Origin: Aquila chrysaetos chrysaetos
Taxonomy: Eukaryota; Chordata; Aves; Accipitriformes; Accipitridae
Direction of reading: 5' to 3'
DNA: 64,000 nucleotides
NCBI RefSeq assembly: GCF_900496995.4
Contig: NC_044014.1
Coordinates: forward strand, 5,468,001-5,532,000
Part shown: piece after piece, positions 50,901 to 63,900 of the stretch
Position numbering within the stretch: position 1 is the stretch's first letter
How the letters are laid out: every line of letters starts with the position of its first letter
The notes under the pieces: model-generated
Databases searched by the model: none
Told to the model about the DNA's origin: nothing
The model's input: the letters and a program-made list of their open reading frames with translations, nothing else
Position numbers and translations under genes: made by a program

Positions 50901-53069
50901 GCTTTGTCTGTTTCATGTAAATGACCCAATACTCATTTACAGAACACATGCCAGCTCCTGTTTACCATGGTGAAAAATTAAGGAGGAAAAAATCAAAGGA
51001 GGAGAAAATTAAGCTCCCATGAAATGGCAAGGTTTTCAGGTCATTACCTCCCCCTGCTCTGCTTTTTTATACTTAAATTAAGAAAATGAAATCCCACTCT
51101 GCCATATACAATAAAAGTCTCCCTTGACACAGAGAGAAACCCCATAAGATAAAAGCTTATCTGCAATGACAGGTTTTTTAGAATAGTGCCACCACACTAA
51201 AACTTCACTTGAAGCACATATTTCACTATAACTTCTCTCACAATTCATTTCCAGCAGCCTTGCTCCTTGGAAGCAAGATGTGAGCCCAAGGAATTGTCCT
51301 CACACCAGGTACAGCCCATGTGTGGTTGCTGACCTTCTTCCTTACCGTTCCTCTTATTTGTGCAGTGACAAAAATACCAGTTTACTGCACAGCTGTTGTT
51401 CTGCACTGACACTGGTGTTTCTCCAAGCATAAATTACGATGCATATGGAGAATAACAATGCTCCACCTACAGAGTAATCCCAATACTACCAGGAAGTCAT
51501 CAGGCTCCTGGCGCTTTGCAGGATGGCTGCCTGACCTATACACAGCAAGACGGAAATACTCCAGAAGAATCACAAATCCTGTGTATGTGCAACAACATGC
51601 CTGGAAATCCTGAACTTACCATGAGTATGCAACACACTGGTTTTCAACATACTGTACTGCAGCCTTCCCCCAAGAAGGGAACAAATGGATCTCCCTAAGA
51701 AATCCTGCTCCTCCACCCAAAAATCAGGCCACCAGCACAAATTAGCAAGACAATATAAATAAATCACAGCACCTACAGTGAACCCCATTTAAGGAAGAGA
51801 AAAAAAAAGATTAATGAGAAAAAAAAAAAATAACCAAAGCCTGAAGTCCTGAATAAGCAGGAACACTTCTGAAGCAAGAACATCCTTTAAGCACTGCTAC
51901 CTAACTTTGCAGCACCAGTGCACATACAGGCACTGAGTGTACCAGCTATGGAAATAACTTGCCAGATTAATTATTAGTACAGCCTAAGTTTCCATTTGTT
52001 ATTATAAGCCTCCCTAAAGAGTTAACCAATATATTTAACAACATCTTTTGAAGTGCAGTTTTAAGAGGACTGCTCAGTCTTACAACAAACCTGACATGTA
52101 ACTGTTTTAGCACTTAACAGAAGAACATGTAATTAAGTCACTAGTCTGAACAAGTTCAAACACATTTTCTTGGACATGGGATGTAAATGTGGTGGGTACC
52201 AAAGCACCCATGGAGAGCATACACATCAAAACAGTTACATATTAAACTAATGAATTTATCGCCTATCTGTCAGTACAGAGAGACTGTTCCTGGGAGTGTT
52301 GACTCTCAACAATGAAAACACATTTGCAAAGCTTGATAATTGCTGTCTAGTCTACATTTTCAGTGTATAGCAATGGCAATGCTATCTTGTATTTCCACCA
52401 GAAGTATTTTAAATCCAAAATACTTTTAGCTCTATAAAGTTACTGAAGACAGTGCTCTTCAGAGGTGACTGCAAATTCTTTTCCCCCTTGGAGGAGTGGG
52501 GAGGTAGAGAAGCTATCTTCTCAACCTCTTTCACATGGAAAGTCAGTAAATCGGACTGAATTTAAGAGATTCTCCCTATCATGCCAGCAGAACAAATGAA
52601 CAAAATTGACAGCTATAACATTTGGATGTAATGGTTAGCTAGAATTAAAAGCACTTTCCAAAGAAGAGAACAGTCGACAGAGGAACAGAGACAGCTTTGC
52701 TATTGTTCCCCGTGTGGCAGAATCATAATAGAAAAAGATTTGCCTGGTTCATTCAGGTATTTTAAGCATTTTTTTTTTATATATACTTTGTTAAACAAAC
52801 AAAGCAATGCAGCGCTCCTTAAATTTTTAAGGACTTGCTTTCTCTGTTCTTAACTGATCCAAGAGATTTCCAGTCAGAACTTTTTTTCCCCCCTTATTTT
52901 TCTGATTTTACTCTGTCTGCCTGGAACTGACCCCTAGCAGTCTCTTCAACCTCTTCCTCCTAGCACAACGGAGCTATATGCCCCACATTACTACCGCACC
53001 TGAACACATCAAAACCTGACTGACATATCCTTCTAACACTTCCGCGATGCAGAGAGCTGCTACTGCTCT

Positions 53070-53205
53070 GCAGTTTCAGTATGAGAACGAACGGAGGGAC
53101 AGAGAAGCAGCTTGTCCCAGGCCACACAGGAAGCTTTTGGCAACACAAGTGAGCTGAACCTGTTTCCCAAGTCCCAGAGCAGCAACCTCCCCATCAAACC
53201 ACCTT
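53070..53205 (+). mobile_element. MIR-type SINE relic
   Basis: CAGTTTCAGTATGAGAACGA, GGACAGAGAAGCAGCTTGTC and CCAGGCCACACAGGAAGC follow the MIR core order (ACAGATGAGGAAACTGAGG, ACAGAGAGG, TTGCCCAAGGTCACACAGC) with modest divergence. The downstream AACCTGTTTCCCAAGTCCCAGAGC fits the MIR tail region. In PLEKHA1 intron 1, antisense to the gene. Confidence 0.7.
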
Positions 53206-56200
53206 TCTTCTACATAAAATACCTGAAACTATTCAGATTTTCAAGGCAAAGGCATATGTTCAAACCTGAAAACTGTTTAAACTGTTGAATGCCACGAATG
53301 TCTACCAGACCTGCAACTCCCTACTCACGCAGATAACATCTGTTAAAAGTAAGTGGCTCATATAGTTCTGCAACAGAAAGCTTAATAAGTTCCTTCTCCA
53401 AGATTAAAGAAACACCTACACGTTCTAGATGCTTCTGCAAGTCCCTGGAGGGAGAAAATGCTGCTTAGTGCTGAGACAATGAACCAAGCTTCCTTCCTCA
53501 ACAGCAACAAAACCCTGCTCCTTTACCTAGCACTAACAGGAAAGTGTTATTTATAAAATTGAGCCATATACGAATACATATCTAAATGTTTCTCAAAGTT
53601 AGGCTACAGCATGTATCAAGATGACCTTAGACTTACAAATTTTCAAAGTCCTAATTTGAGAGATCAGTGTAACAGTAGAAAAAAATTTTGAAACAGGTCA
53701 GCCATATCTCCCATTCCAATTCATTTCAGTCATTCCATGCATTACAGTGCAACTTCAAAACCTGAACTTGAACCATACTTGTTACTCTGACCTTTTCAGC
53801 AGTCAATTTTTTTAAAGCAGTTACATTATTTCTGTATGTCAGATAAGCTCACTAGAATTTTGATGTTTATGTTTCTTACCTAATTTTATAAAGCATTGAG
53901 AGCAACACTTCTAGCCACGTCTTGTTGCATTTAGGCTCAAAACCAAAAGAATGCATGTACTGACTGTTGTATTTCTTGTATTGTTTGTCTCCTGGTGACA
54001 TCTACAACACTTGCTCCACTTTGTAAAAATGTTTTATGCTAAAGCTGGTTACTTAAATTCCCATAGTTTGGCGCTGAAGTAAGTTACTATCCTGTATTTT
54101 CATGCAATTATACAACTGCACAAAGGTTTATTTGGCTCTAAACCCCAGTAAGTATTTTCTAAGAATGTTTCTATTGTTCATAATTATCAGGGGAAAAAAA
54201 AAAAAAAAAAACAACAAAAAATCCCAAACCATCTTGCAAGAAAGATACATGCTGTTGTATCACAAGCCATTGTTTAGACAAACACTGACTTACAGCTGGA
54301 TACAAGAAAGAGCACACCACAGCATGCAAGGAAACTTCTCACAACATGCACTCACTTCCCAATGCTCCTGGTTTGCTGCATTTTGAAGGAACTACATTTA
54401 CTATGATAACTGTCAGCTTAAATAACCACGAACATTTAGTAATAAAGACATCAATGGAATTCTAAATCTACTAAAATAGATTAAGAATTTTGCAGGCCTG
54501 GCATTTTGGGCTATGTCCAACACTACACTGGAGACTGCATTACAAGTAGAGATCTGTTCACATTTCAGTAACGTCCTCAAGTTTTTTCTAATGTTACAGT
54601 CAATAAAAACTGACTTTTGCACTTCCTCTCTTCTACACTAACTCTCTGACATACAGTCAGCCTTTACTATTTCTGCCGATATAGCTCCCTTGCCTTCTGA
54701 AATAAGCCACAGCTAGCTGGAAAAACCAAGGCCTTTTCCTGCATTCAGGTCTTTTCCTCATATACACACCTTCCTTATTCCCCATGTGTTTGTCTGTCTT
54801 CTGTCACTCAGTTACTACTCCCGAGGAAGAATAAATACAGGGGCAGAGAAGGAGGAGGAAAAGCATTAAGATGCTTCCTATTCTCTTCATACACTGGTTC
54901 TTCTTTGTCTATTCTCTAATTTATATCAAAGCATCTGCTCCTCTGAAACATTTAAACACTGCAATATACCTCTCAGTGACCTACTGTGCATCTTTATTTC
55001 TGTCCTTGAAATGCATAGCTATATAATGAAACATAAGGCCAACTGTAGTTATAAAACACAGAAATACCTTAAGAAAATAGATTTCATCTCTGCAATTTAC
55101 TAACTTGAAATTAAATTTTCTGCACTAACAAAATAAAATCTCAATGTTTAATACTGCAAAAAAACCCCACGAGAGTCACGGAAAGTTTTACTTTTTATGC
55201 AAAGCTCTTCTCCAGCAGTCTAGTATTCAGTGATATCTAGGGTACACAAAACCCCCATGTATTAACTCTCGAATTACCACCTTCTGCAGCATCAGTGCTT
55301 ATTTATCCCTGAATTAAAAGGCTCTCTTCCATATATCAACCAGGCTAAGAATCTCTCCCTACCATGAGAGATTTCAGCCCACTTTTAACACGTACGCACG
55401 TGACAAACAGGAAAACAGCACTTCTACGCTTCTCTGACAGTTTTACGTATCGTTACCTGTGTGACTCTGTCAAGTCAAGTAAAAATAACAACCAGAAGCA
55501 GGAGACAAGACTGCAGGGACCTAAAAGGCAAGTTCACTGTTCCAAACCCACTCTTAACTTCGTAGAATGCAGTGAGCGTCCTGTGAATTTATCTTACAAG
55601 AAGCCTCATGAGAACAAGTGATAAAACTTGAAGAAGTCTCTTAGACGTAACTGGATTTATAGACCTTCTCAAGGACTACTGAATTTGCTTTGAAGTTGCA
55701 CTTGTAACTCAGTTGTGAAATAAACTGATACAAGACTTCATCATACTTCATAACTACTTTCAAATCAAAAGTATTAAAAACCCCCATCCTTGAAAGTGCA
55801 GTATAGTAAACTCATTAAGACAGAGTAACTCATCATAGAGCAAACAGCCAAAGTTGCCATGCACAGCTTCATCTCAGTAAAGACTGTGTTTGTGCTGCAT
55901 CATAATGAGCACAGCCCAAGTATAAAAAAGAAGTGGACAAATCAAACAAAAAAACCCCCAAACCCTGCTGGATTGAACAGTGAGGAGCTATTCCTGGCAC
56001 CTCACAGGCCCAAACTGTATTATCAAATATGGCTGTCTTCCAGTGTCATATATGGATAATGGGAAGAGAACAGAAAATTTATCTTTACAGACATTATGGC
56101 CTCTTTTAGGAAAGTAAGCAATTTGTCAGAAGGCAACAAAAAAGCTGATATGATTCAGCTTACTATATGCAGGGATGTCTAGCAGTCTCTTTAAAAGTAC

Positions 56201-57430
56201 TATGCTTTTGCAAAAAGGTGAAGCATGGAGAGATCTAGCTCTTAAGAATCTAAAAAAAAAAAAAAACAACCTAATTCTCCCTCTCAGCTTTACTCAGATA
56301 AGCAACACCGTTTTGCTCATGCCTTATTCGTAATGCTCCACCTAACAAATTAATAACTGTTTCCCCACTTGAATATAAACTGTTCTTTTTGCTTGTTTAA
56401 CACAGTACATTGATTAGTGAAGATCAGAGGTTTTTTTTAAAAAAGGCCTCAAAACAGGAGCCTGTTCCCCAAAGAGAAATTGTGGTCCTCTTGATGTTAC
56501 TTTGCAAACGTTTTATGCAATAAAACAATGCCTTTTATGAAGGTTATGCATTAGTTACACCTAAGGGAATTGCATAATACATACAGCATTTAAGCCTGTG
56601 TTAAGTTAGTAGCATGTCAAATGCCCATCTGGAATTTTACATGTGCTAAAAACTGCAAACATGACAGTATCAGTTACAGTTTAACGTTCATTTATAGTCA
56701 AGTTATCCATTTAAAGACGCTTCAGGTAAATAACCAGCCCAGGTTACAACTAAGCTAGAACACACCTCAGAGGTGCAGGCTTGCACTGCTAGCACAGGCA
56801 ACAGCTTTCCAAAATAGCCCTCTTCAGAACTAGCGCCTTCGAGAGCTGAAACCAAACCAGCCACTAAACGTCAGCCATCCCAATCACGCTCGGCTCTCCT
56901 TGAAGCTGCAGCTTGGGATTTCTAATAGGAAAGGCGAGCACAACCGAGAAAGGCCCGGCTTGGCAGCCGAGCAGGCGGGGTGCTGGGGGAGCCCACACCC
57001 TCCCAGGCACCATCATCACTGCAGGGCTCTGCCTAGATAAGATCGCTCCTTCCCATCATGCTCAAAGAACAAAGTTGAGAAGAAGAGAGGAGAAGACAAA
57101 AAAAAAAAAATATATATATATATTACGGGTAGTGAGATCATTCTCTTACCTCTGGGGATGTGACAGAGCCCTGACTGCTTTACCAGGGCAATTAAGCCAC
57201 GGCCTCCTATGCGCTGCCCCCGAGGTGAAACACGGGGAGAGCCCCCACGCCACGGCGGCGGCCTCGAGGGAACACGAAAAGGAAGAAGAAGGGGCGAGAG
57301 GAGGGAAGGGAAAGGCACGAAGCGGCTCCGACGGAGGGGCGACACAAAGGCGGAGCCGTCGAGGGGACAGGACGGTGCCCTGCCCGGCCAAGCACGGAAA
57401 GGAGAGCATCAACCAGGCGCCTTCCCCGAC

Positions 57431-57470
57431 GGGCCGGGCCGGGCCGGGCCGGGCCGGGCCGGGCCGGGCC
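57431..57470 (+). repeat. (GGGCC)8 pentanucleotide repeat
   Basis: Eight perfect GGGCC units followed by two GAGCC units, 90 bases downstream of the exon 1 donor in PLEKHA1 intron 1. The transcript strand reads GGCCC. Confidence 0.95.
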
Positions 57471-57560
57471 GAGCCGAGCCGGGCAGCCCCGCCGCCTCAG
57501 CTGCCCCCCCCCCCCCCCCGGCCCCGCCTCAGCGCCCCCGCCCCGGGCCGAGGCACTTAC

Positions 57561-57720
57561 TGGAGTCCAGGGCAGTCCGGGAGTCCCCCCCCCGTGAGGA
57601 GAGCCGGGCGGCGCGGGGACCCGCCGCCTCCTGCCGCGCTCCCCTCCCGGCCCGGCCCGGCTCGTCTCGGCGCGGCGGGCGGCCCTTTCTCTTCCCGCCC
57701 CCTCCTCCCTCACAAGTAAC
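57561..57720 (-). other. PLEKHA1: PLEKHA1 non-coding exon 1 (5' UTR), 5' end approximate
   Basis: The minus strand shows a strong donor GGACTCCA|GTAAGTGCC at 57561/57560 in the CpG island, followed by no coding match. Exon 2 carries its own acceptor upstream of the ATG, so a non-coding first exon is required and this is the best donor. The upper boundary is a guess. Confidence 0.6.
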
Positions 57721-57756
57721 TTCGCCGGCGACACCGCCGAGGCCCCCGCCCCGCCG

Positions 57757-57768
57757 TGCGCATGCGCC
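57757..57768. promoter_or_regulatory. NRF1 site
   Basis: TGCGCATGCGCC, a full match to the palindromic NRF1 consensus YGCGCAYGCGCR except for the last base, about 200 bases upstream of the exon 1 donor. Confidence 0.65.
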
Positions 57769-57836
57769 ACAGCCCCACCTCCCGGGCGGCGCCGGGTGTG
57801 TGTGTGGGGGGGGGTGGTGTAGGCCGGCGCCGCGGA

Positions 57837-57855
57837 GCCTCCTGGGATATGTAGT
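57837..57855 (-). promoter_or_regulatory. ZNF143/THAP11-like motif, proximal copy
   Basis: The minus strand reads ACTACATATCCCAGGAGGC, close to the SBS consensus ACTACAATTCCCAGMATGC. Confidence 0.55.
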
Positions 57856-57887
57856 GCGGAGGGGGGAGGCTCCGGGTAGGCGTCGCG

Positions 57888-57908
57888 ATGCCTGACGGGA
57901 GTTGTAGT
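57888..57908 (-). promoter_or_regulatory. ZNF143/THAP11-like motif, distal copy
   Basis: The minus strand reads ACTACAACTCCCGTCAGGC plus AT, again close to the SBS consensus. It has the same orientation as the copy at 57837-57855 and is 53 bases from it. Confidence 0.6.
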
Positions 57909-57999
57909 CCGCGGCGGGGCCTGGTGCGGGGCGGGAGGCGGCTGCTGAGGCGCGGCCGGCGGCAGGGAAAGGGTCGGCCCTCGGGCCTTACGTGTGACA

Positions 58000-60900
58000 C
58001 CGCCGAAAGTCGTTTTTCTGCAGCTGTGCTCTTGAACATGCGGTTACTGTGGCCTTCATAGTAGATTTGGCGGAGAGGGACCGGCAGAAAAGGAATTAAC
58101 CGTCTGGAGGTGCGGAGACTCTTCCCCCACACGTCTCTGCTCGCAGAAGGCTTGTCGCTTCAGGTGCTACCTCAAAGCTTTTTGAAGCCATCGATCACTG
58201 TCGTCCTAGTGGAGAATAACAATTTCCAGTAATGATATTTAACCAGTTGTAATGGGAGGTTACTTCTAAGCGTATACTAAATTTAAACCCAAATACTTAG
58301 GGTTTTCTGAACTACTAATAGGGAAATTTTTTTTTCCTAGCTTAAAGCATGATATCTCTAAAAATAGAAGTCATCTGAACTCAGCCGTTGCCTGTAAATA
58401 CATCTTTGTTTCAAGCTGGCATTTAACAACCGTACTTCACAGAGAAACAAAAGCTGTAATCAGAGCACAACAATAAAAGCTGAAGTCAGCCGCAAACAAT
58501 GCCCTACCATTCCCATGGCAACTTTTTCCTATCAAACCCTGGCTAGGTCCCACACTCTGCAGCTGCACGAGCCAGAAGCTTTTCAATCTGGACTCCCATT
58601 CACAATTATTCGTACATTTTTTTGATGATTTTTCACTTAACACTGTTTTACTGGAGTTAATGTAAGACAATTAACAGTAGCCAGCACCGCATCCCTCCCC
58701 CGCTTAGCTCGCGAGTTGACATTTCTCGTGCTGACAGAACTATCATGACTGTGGCAGCTCATTAAACGACTGCAGGATGTGGCCCGCCATTGTGCTGCGC
58801 GTGGAAGAGCCCTTTGCAAAAACGATATGCCCTTTTTGCAATCAAAAAGCCGTGCAATCAAATGCCGTTTCATAACACACGTGCAGAAGGTGGCAGACCG
58901 AAAACCATGGCAGTCGACAGTCTGCAAGAACTTTCTCCAGCCTTCCAAACAAGGTTTGAATAACTGTGCGTTGTGATAATAGGACTCAGGAAAGAAGAAA
59001 AGAAGATGAATACATTTAAAAGAGGGAATATATTATACTGGAATCAGGTAGCAAACCTCATATTGTAGTTTACCATATTCTCCACCGTGGAAGACTACTG
59101 CAACCTACCTTTCGAGATGGCCTAATTCTTCTGATGTTTGCAATTTAGTGAGGAGAAAATAACGTATGTAAAGAACTATCTTTGCTTAAGCTGAGATACA
59201 GACTTTTTAAAAAGGCCAAATTCTGTTAGTTGCACTGTTCACAAAAGTATATTCACAAAATATGTGTGTGAGGAACCAAAAAATGAAGAGCTCAGCCATT
59301 GACCAGCATGAGATGGAGAAGTCAGCTGCCACTGACACCCATCCCTCCGTACCCAGTGCATGGCTCTGCCCATCTCCTCTCCCCAGACATACAGACTTCT
59401 GAATGCTTTTAAAATTGGCTATAAACCTTCTATCTTTTATCCCTGTAATGCTGAAGGAGAAATACTCTGTGGCTAACTGGTATACTGAAATACATCAGTT
59501 TACAGCTGTGCCTGGAACATATGTATATTGATCTCTTATGCTTGCCATAAATTTGGTAGTCAATAATAAAAAGCCTTGAAGTCAGGCACTGTCGGTCAGA
59601 TCCTTGAAGTCAATATCAGCAGGCTAACTTAAAGCAGCCTTCTATCCTGCTCAGCATTTTCTTGTTTGTGAACATTTAATTCAGTGGATACAACTGCGAA
59701 GAACCTACTGGGAGTCTCTATACTCTCCTGTAAAACAAACATGAAATTTTGAAATAATAACACAGATTTAATTCAAGTGAGCATTGCTGCTGTTGACATA
59801 ATCCCTGAGTTTAGTTTTTCCTCTCCCCATTGAATTAGGACCACTGCTTATTCCTTCCTACCCCGTGTGGCAAAGGAGCGAGGACATGTCCTTCAGAGCC
59901 TCTGAGAGTATTGTGCAGTTAAACCAGACTGATCTTAGACAAGGCTAGTACAGGTTCACAGTATTTAATACCTCCTTTAACCTTTTCCTCTGTTTTCACA
60001 TAATGATTTTAAAGGATGAAAAGAACGTTGAAGGCAAAGATTTTTTTCCCCCATGAATTACACACACAGTTCAGGTGAGCACAACAGGGCACGTTGTGTA
60101 CGCTAAACCATTTAGGTATCAATCTTTGATGTCCAAGACCACCATGTGTATAGAAACATAAATATAGTCAACTCTAATGCCTTGACTTAAAACAAAACTT
60201 TCTTTCGGCAAGAAGCTGCTCATAGCTGCAGTGTTATGGTGGTGTACTGTCCACTACTGGCACGCAGGCTACTTACTTAAAGCTCAGCTGAGTTCACTGA
60301 TTTCCAGGCAATCCCATATTTTCAGTATTCTTTTCTGTTGAGTGTGCAAATGTAACAACTGAAAGAAATTGTGGTGACAGACAGATAGACTTCAAATCTG
60401 AAGTTATTAGGTCACGCAGATACTTTCCCATTCTTCCGCAATACAAAGTAGGTGCGCAAAGATTACAAAGGACAGAATCTATTTTTTTACCCACCCTACA
60501 ATTTCTACAAATTTTCAGGAGTAAAATCTGTACTGACTTCTGCCCATGCAATGCCACTGACTTCAATTTAGCAACTGGCTTGGAGCACAGTATATTCCAG
60601 CAGGATTATGAGACAGGCACTTATTTCCTCTCCAGTTGTCTCTATTCATAGTTTTCAAAAGCTGGCAGGTATTCTCACAAGATTCTTCATGCCTGGCAAA
60701 AAATAGTGGCAGGCCCCTTCGTACAGATCCTTTACTCAGGAGCTGCTTGTGATTCTCATCACTGAAACGGGTAAGAGAGTTTGGACATCAATTCCTGCTG
60801 GGATTCCAGATACTCAAAAATGCAGTCTGTAATAAACATTTGGCGGGTGACCTGCGGCAATATGCAGCTTTAAGAACAAGTGTTTATTTCACAAGGTATG

Positions 60901-63900
60901 GAAACTCACATATGGCAGAACATATGTGTATAACAGTAATTCCCAAAGGAGTAACAGGTATCTATCTATCTATGTATATGCAAATATACAGATATAAATA
61001 TGCATATCATACATATACCCTGTATATATAAATACACATCCTGCATGTCTTGGCAATGAAGCACAAATATTCAACAATTCCAAAATATCCCAATTCTTAA
61101 CTTTTCTAATTGTATTTTCATGATGGTTAATTTTATTCAGCAGAGGAAGTTCAGCAACTTTATACATACGCAGAAATAAAGAACTATGAACAAAACCTCA
61201 CTTCATTGCTCTAAAGAAATTAATTCTGCCTTAGACAAAACCGTTTTGTTAAAACTAACAGTTATGTTACAGTGGAAAACAGGAAAAAGCCTGGCCAGTG
61301 AATTACTAAGTGTAGAGCAAAATGCTCTCACTATATTCTTTTTTTATGAGTTCAATATTGCAAATTCCATCCACATGCAGTATGCGTCCTGTGCACTATT
61401 TTAAGAGGGGTGTTACTGAACTCAATGGGACTACTTTTCTTAGAAGCTATGATCAGGCAAGGTCATTACTCTGCTGACACCTTCAGTGTTAGCAACCAAG
61501 GAAAGCTTTTCAGTCATTAAACTTTATCCCAGAGGATGAATGTCTGAGTTTTTGGCCATGGCATGGGATTGATTAGGTAATATTTATTACCTGATTAAAT
61601 TATTTGCCATAATGTAGAGAGAGACAAAAATTCTCCAGGGTTCCCCTCAGTATGACCTGGGGAAGAACCATCCCTTGTACCTCAGGGTTGCCAGTCGCTG
61701 TGACTTCAAACACGTGAGCAAGATGGAGTGTAAAAAACAAGGTTGCCTTCTCCACCTCGGGAGTACACCCTTGTTCACCTCCGGTTAGGGACAGTTTCTG
61801 AAGCTTGACAAGATAACAACACTGATCCCCGAGCTATCCCTAGCTAACGGGTAGTGATGGAAAAACATCCTCTCCATCCCTGCAGGTAATTAGCTAAAGC
61901 ACTGAAGAAGGAGGTTTCCCTACTGTCGTTGCCTTACAGCAAAACTGTGTGTGTGATGGGCACCTTGAGGGCAACACAGACAAACCTCTTCCCTTCACGC
62001 CTCCCACGGGGAGGAAAGGAGCAGAAGCATTACAATCCTTGCACGTATAAGCAGAGAGTTTAACTCAAAAGCTGCTTTAAAGCATATTTACAATATGCAT
62101 TTTAAAGCCTGTAAGTGAGAGCCAAAACATCTCTTCTGATGAAATTATGTTGACAGAGCTTGGAAATTTAATCTCACATGGAGGTTGAATTCATTAAGCT
62201 TCAGCTGCCAGTCATTGGATCTTGTTATTAATTTGATACTGAGGTAGAAAAGTGCCCTGATGTAACTGCTGTGTATAAGTACTGACACACAGTGATGAAG
62301 TAATTTCTCAGCCTTTTAAGTACTCCATTTCCCTGAAAGTCATATTTAAACACTTTGAGTTCGTTAGCACTAGGATTTTAATATTATTATGTTGCAGTTG
62401 TTTTCCTCATTCCTATGTGCATAGCATTATACTAAAATACATATGATGGTTCTTCATTTTCTATCAAACAGTGCATTTTTATTTCTCTTCCATTTTTAGA
62501 TATAAAGTTTATTACTGAAAAACAAAAAGCCCCCCCCCCTTATTCTATTTTAGCCCAAAGCCACTCCACATTAAAAAAATGTGAATTATCTTTAAAATAT
62601 AGTGTCTCTGCAATAAAAAGTTTGAAATGTTTTCTTCACTTGGGGACTATCTCTTTCATTCCAAAGCTTAAAAGACGAGGGCTTAATCTTCTTCAGAAAA
62701 GGGCGTATTCTGCACTGAAATATATACAAACCGCCCAGAGGGCTTTCAGCTTGCACGGTTGTTGCAGTCACTTACTCAGCTCAGGATGGTGCTTTGCTTC
62801 TCTCTGTCGTTGGGCTCAGCAGCGGCATACCCTAGAGAAAGCCAACATTCAATGCTTTAATGGTCTTGGGATGACAATAGAAGGTCAGGACATGCGAGTT
62901 CGCTTTCTGGCACTGTCACAGATGCGATGCTGTTCCTTCAGCAGATATCCTTTACCAGATGCTGGTTAGCAATATACACCTTCCCTTGTAAAGCGTTTGA
63001 GGTCTGCATATGAAAGTATACAACAATGTAAACATGATTTATTACTAGAAAAATTGTTACTCTATTGGAGCACACAGAATGTGAGACAGAGGCAATGAGA
63101 TACACTATTTTTTTTTTCACTATATACTATATTACAGAGATAATTTACATTTATATTAGATAGTATGGCATGGAGCAAAACAGGCGGTTGAAGCTGCTCT
63201 CATTTGTACTTTAACCCGGAGCCATAACATTATACTTCGCTGTAAGAACTCAGAGTCTCGGAGTGACAGTCTTAAGTCGCAGTCCATGATGGGTGGAAGT
63301 AAGAAAGTTTTCATTCAGTTATAGCAAGATCGCAAAGTAAGTTGCAATGCCCTGCCCTCGGCACACCCTTCTGACTTAGCTATGGCTAATCTAATGTTAG
63401 ATTTCCCATGCTGGGGAGTCACTAGGTGATGGCACTCGGGGTTTCTCCATCTGGCTGTGCCAGGTGGCAGATCGAGGAGATGTGCCAGGCGGTAAGAGTC
63501 CCACTGCTGGTGCCACCAGCCCTCGACCCCTCTCGTTGGTACCCACTTATGGATGTGCTCCTCCAGCATGGAACAGCCCCCACTGGGATGCCCACATAAG
63601 TGGCAGAGTCTTAGACCAAGGTTTTTAATAGGAAGAGCAACTCTGCAGGTGGAGATCCAAGCAGCAGCATCTAAAAATGTGCTGTTTAACATTAAAGGAG
63701 TAATGACAGGGGCTTCCAGTACAAGGTCAAAAATGCCTCAGCCCATGGCATACAGCACAGCAGCAGCACAAGCTCATTTGATAATTTCAGATGGGTTCAA
63801 CAATTTTCCCAGCCTACTTCTGCCCTGGCAGGCGTCATGCCAGATCAGGTATCACCTGGTGCTCTGCAGCTGGCATGGAGGTGGCGTTAAAGCCGAAAGC

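Larger units (their letters stand above)
41902..57560 (-). other. PLEKHA1: PLEKHA1 intron 1
   Basis: A 15.7-kb intron between the non-coding exon 1 donor (TCCA|GTAAGT) and exon 2. No coding exon was recognised. Contents are AT-rich unique sequence, a MIR relic (53070-53205), A runs (49760-49772, 54185-54206, 56251-56266) and the GC-rich start with a GGGCC repeat. Extra non-coding 5' exons cannot be excluded without transcript data. Confidence 0.7.
57190..57980. promoter_or_regulatory. PLEKHA1: CpG island promoter of PLEKHA1
   Basis: Very GC- and CpG-rich block around exon 1. It contains a GGGCC pentanucleotide repeat, C runs, an NRF1 palindrome and two ZNF143-like motifs, and no clear TATA box. 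The features fit a broad housekeeping-type promoter. Edges are by eye. Confidence 0.8.

Noticed and set aside
56913..57895. 228-268 codon plus-strand ORFs at the PLEKHA1 CpG island
   Set aside because: Stop-poor GC-rich DNA antisense to exon 1, spanning the GGGCC repeat; no domain and no splice context.
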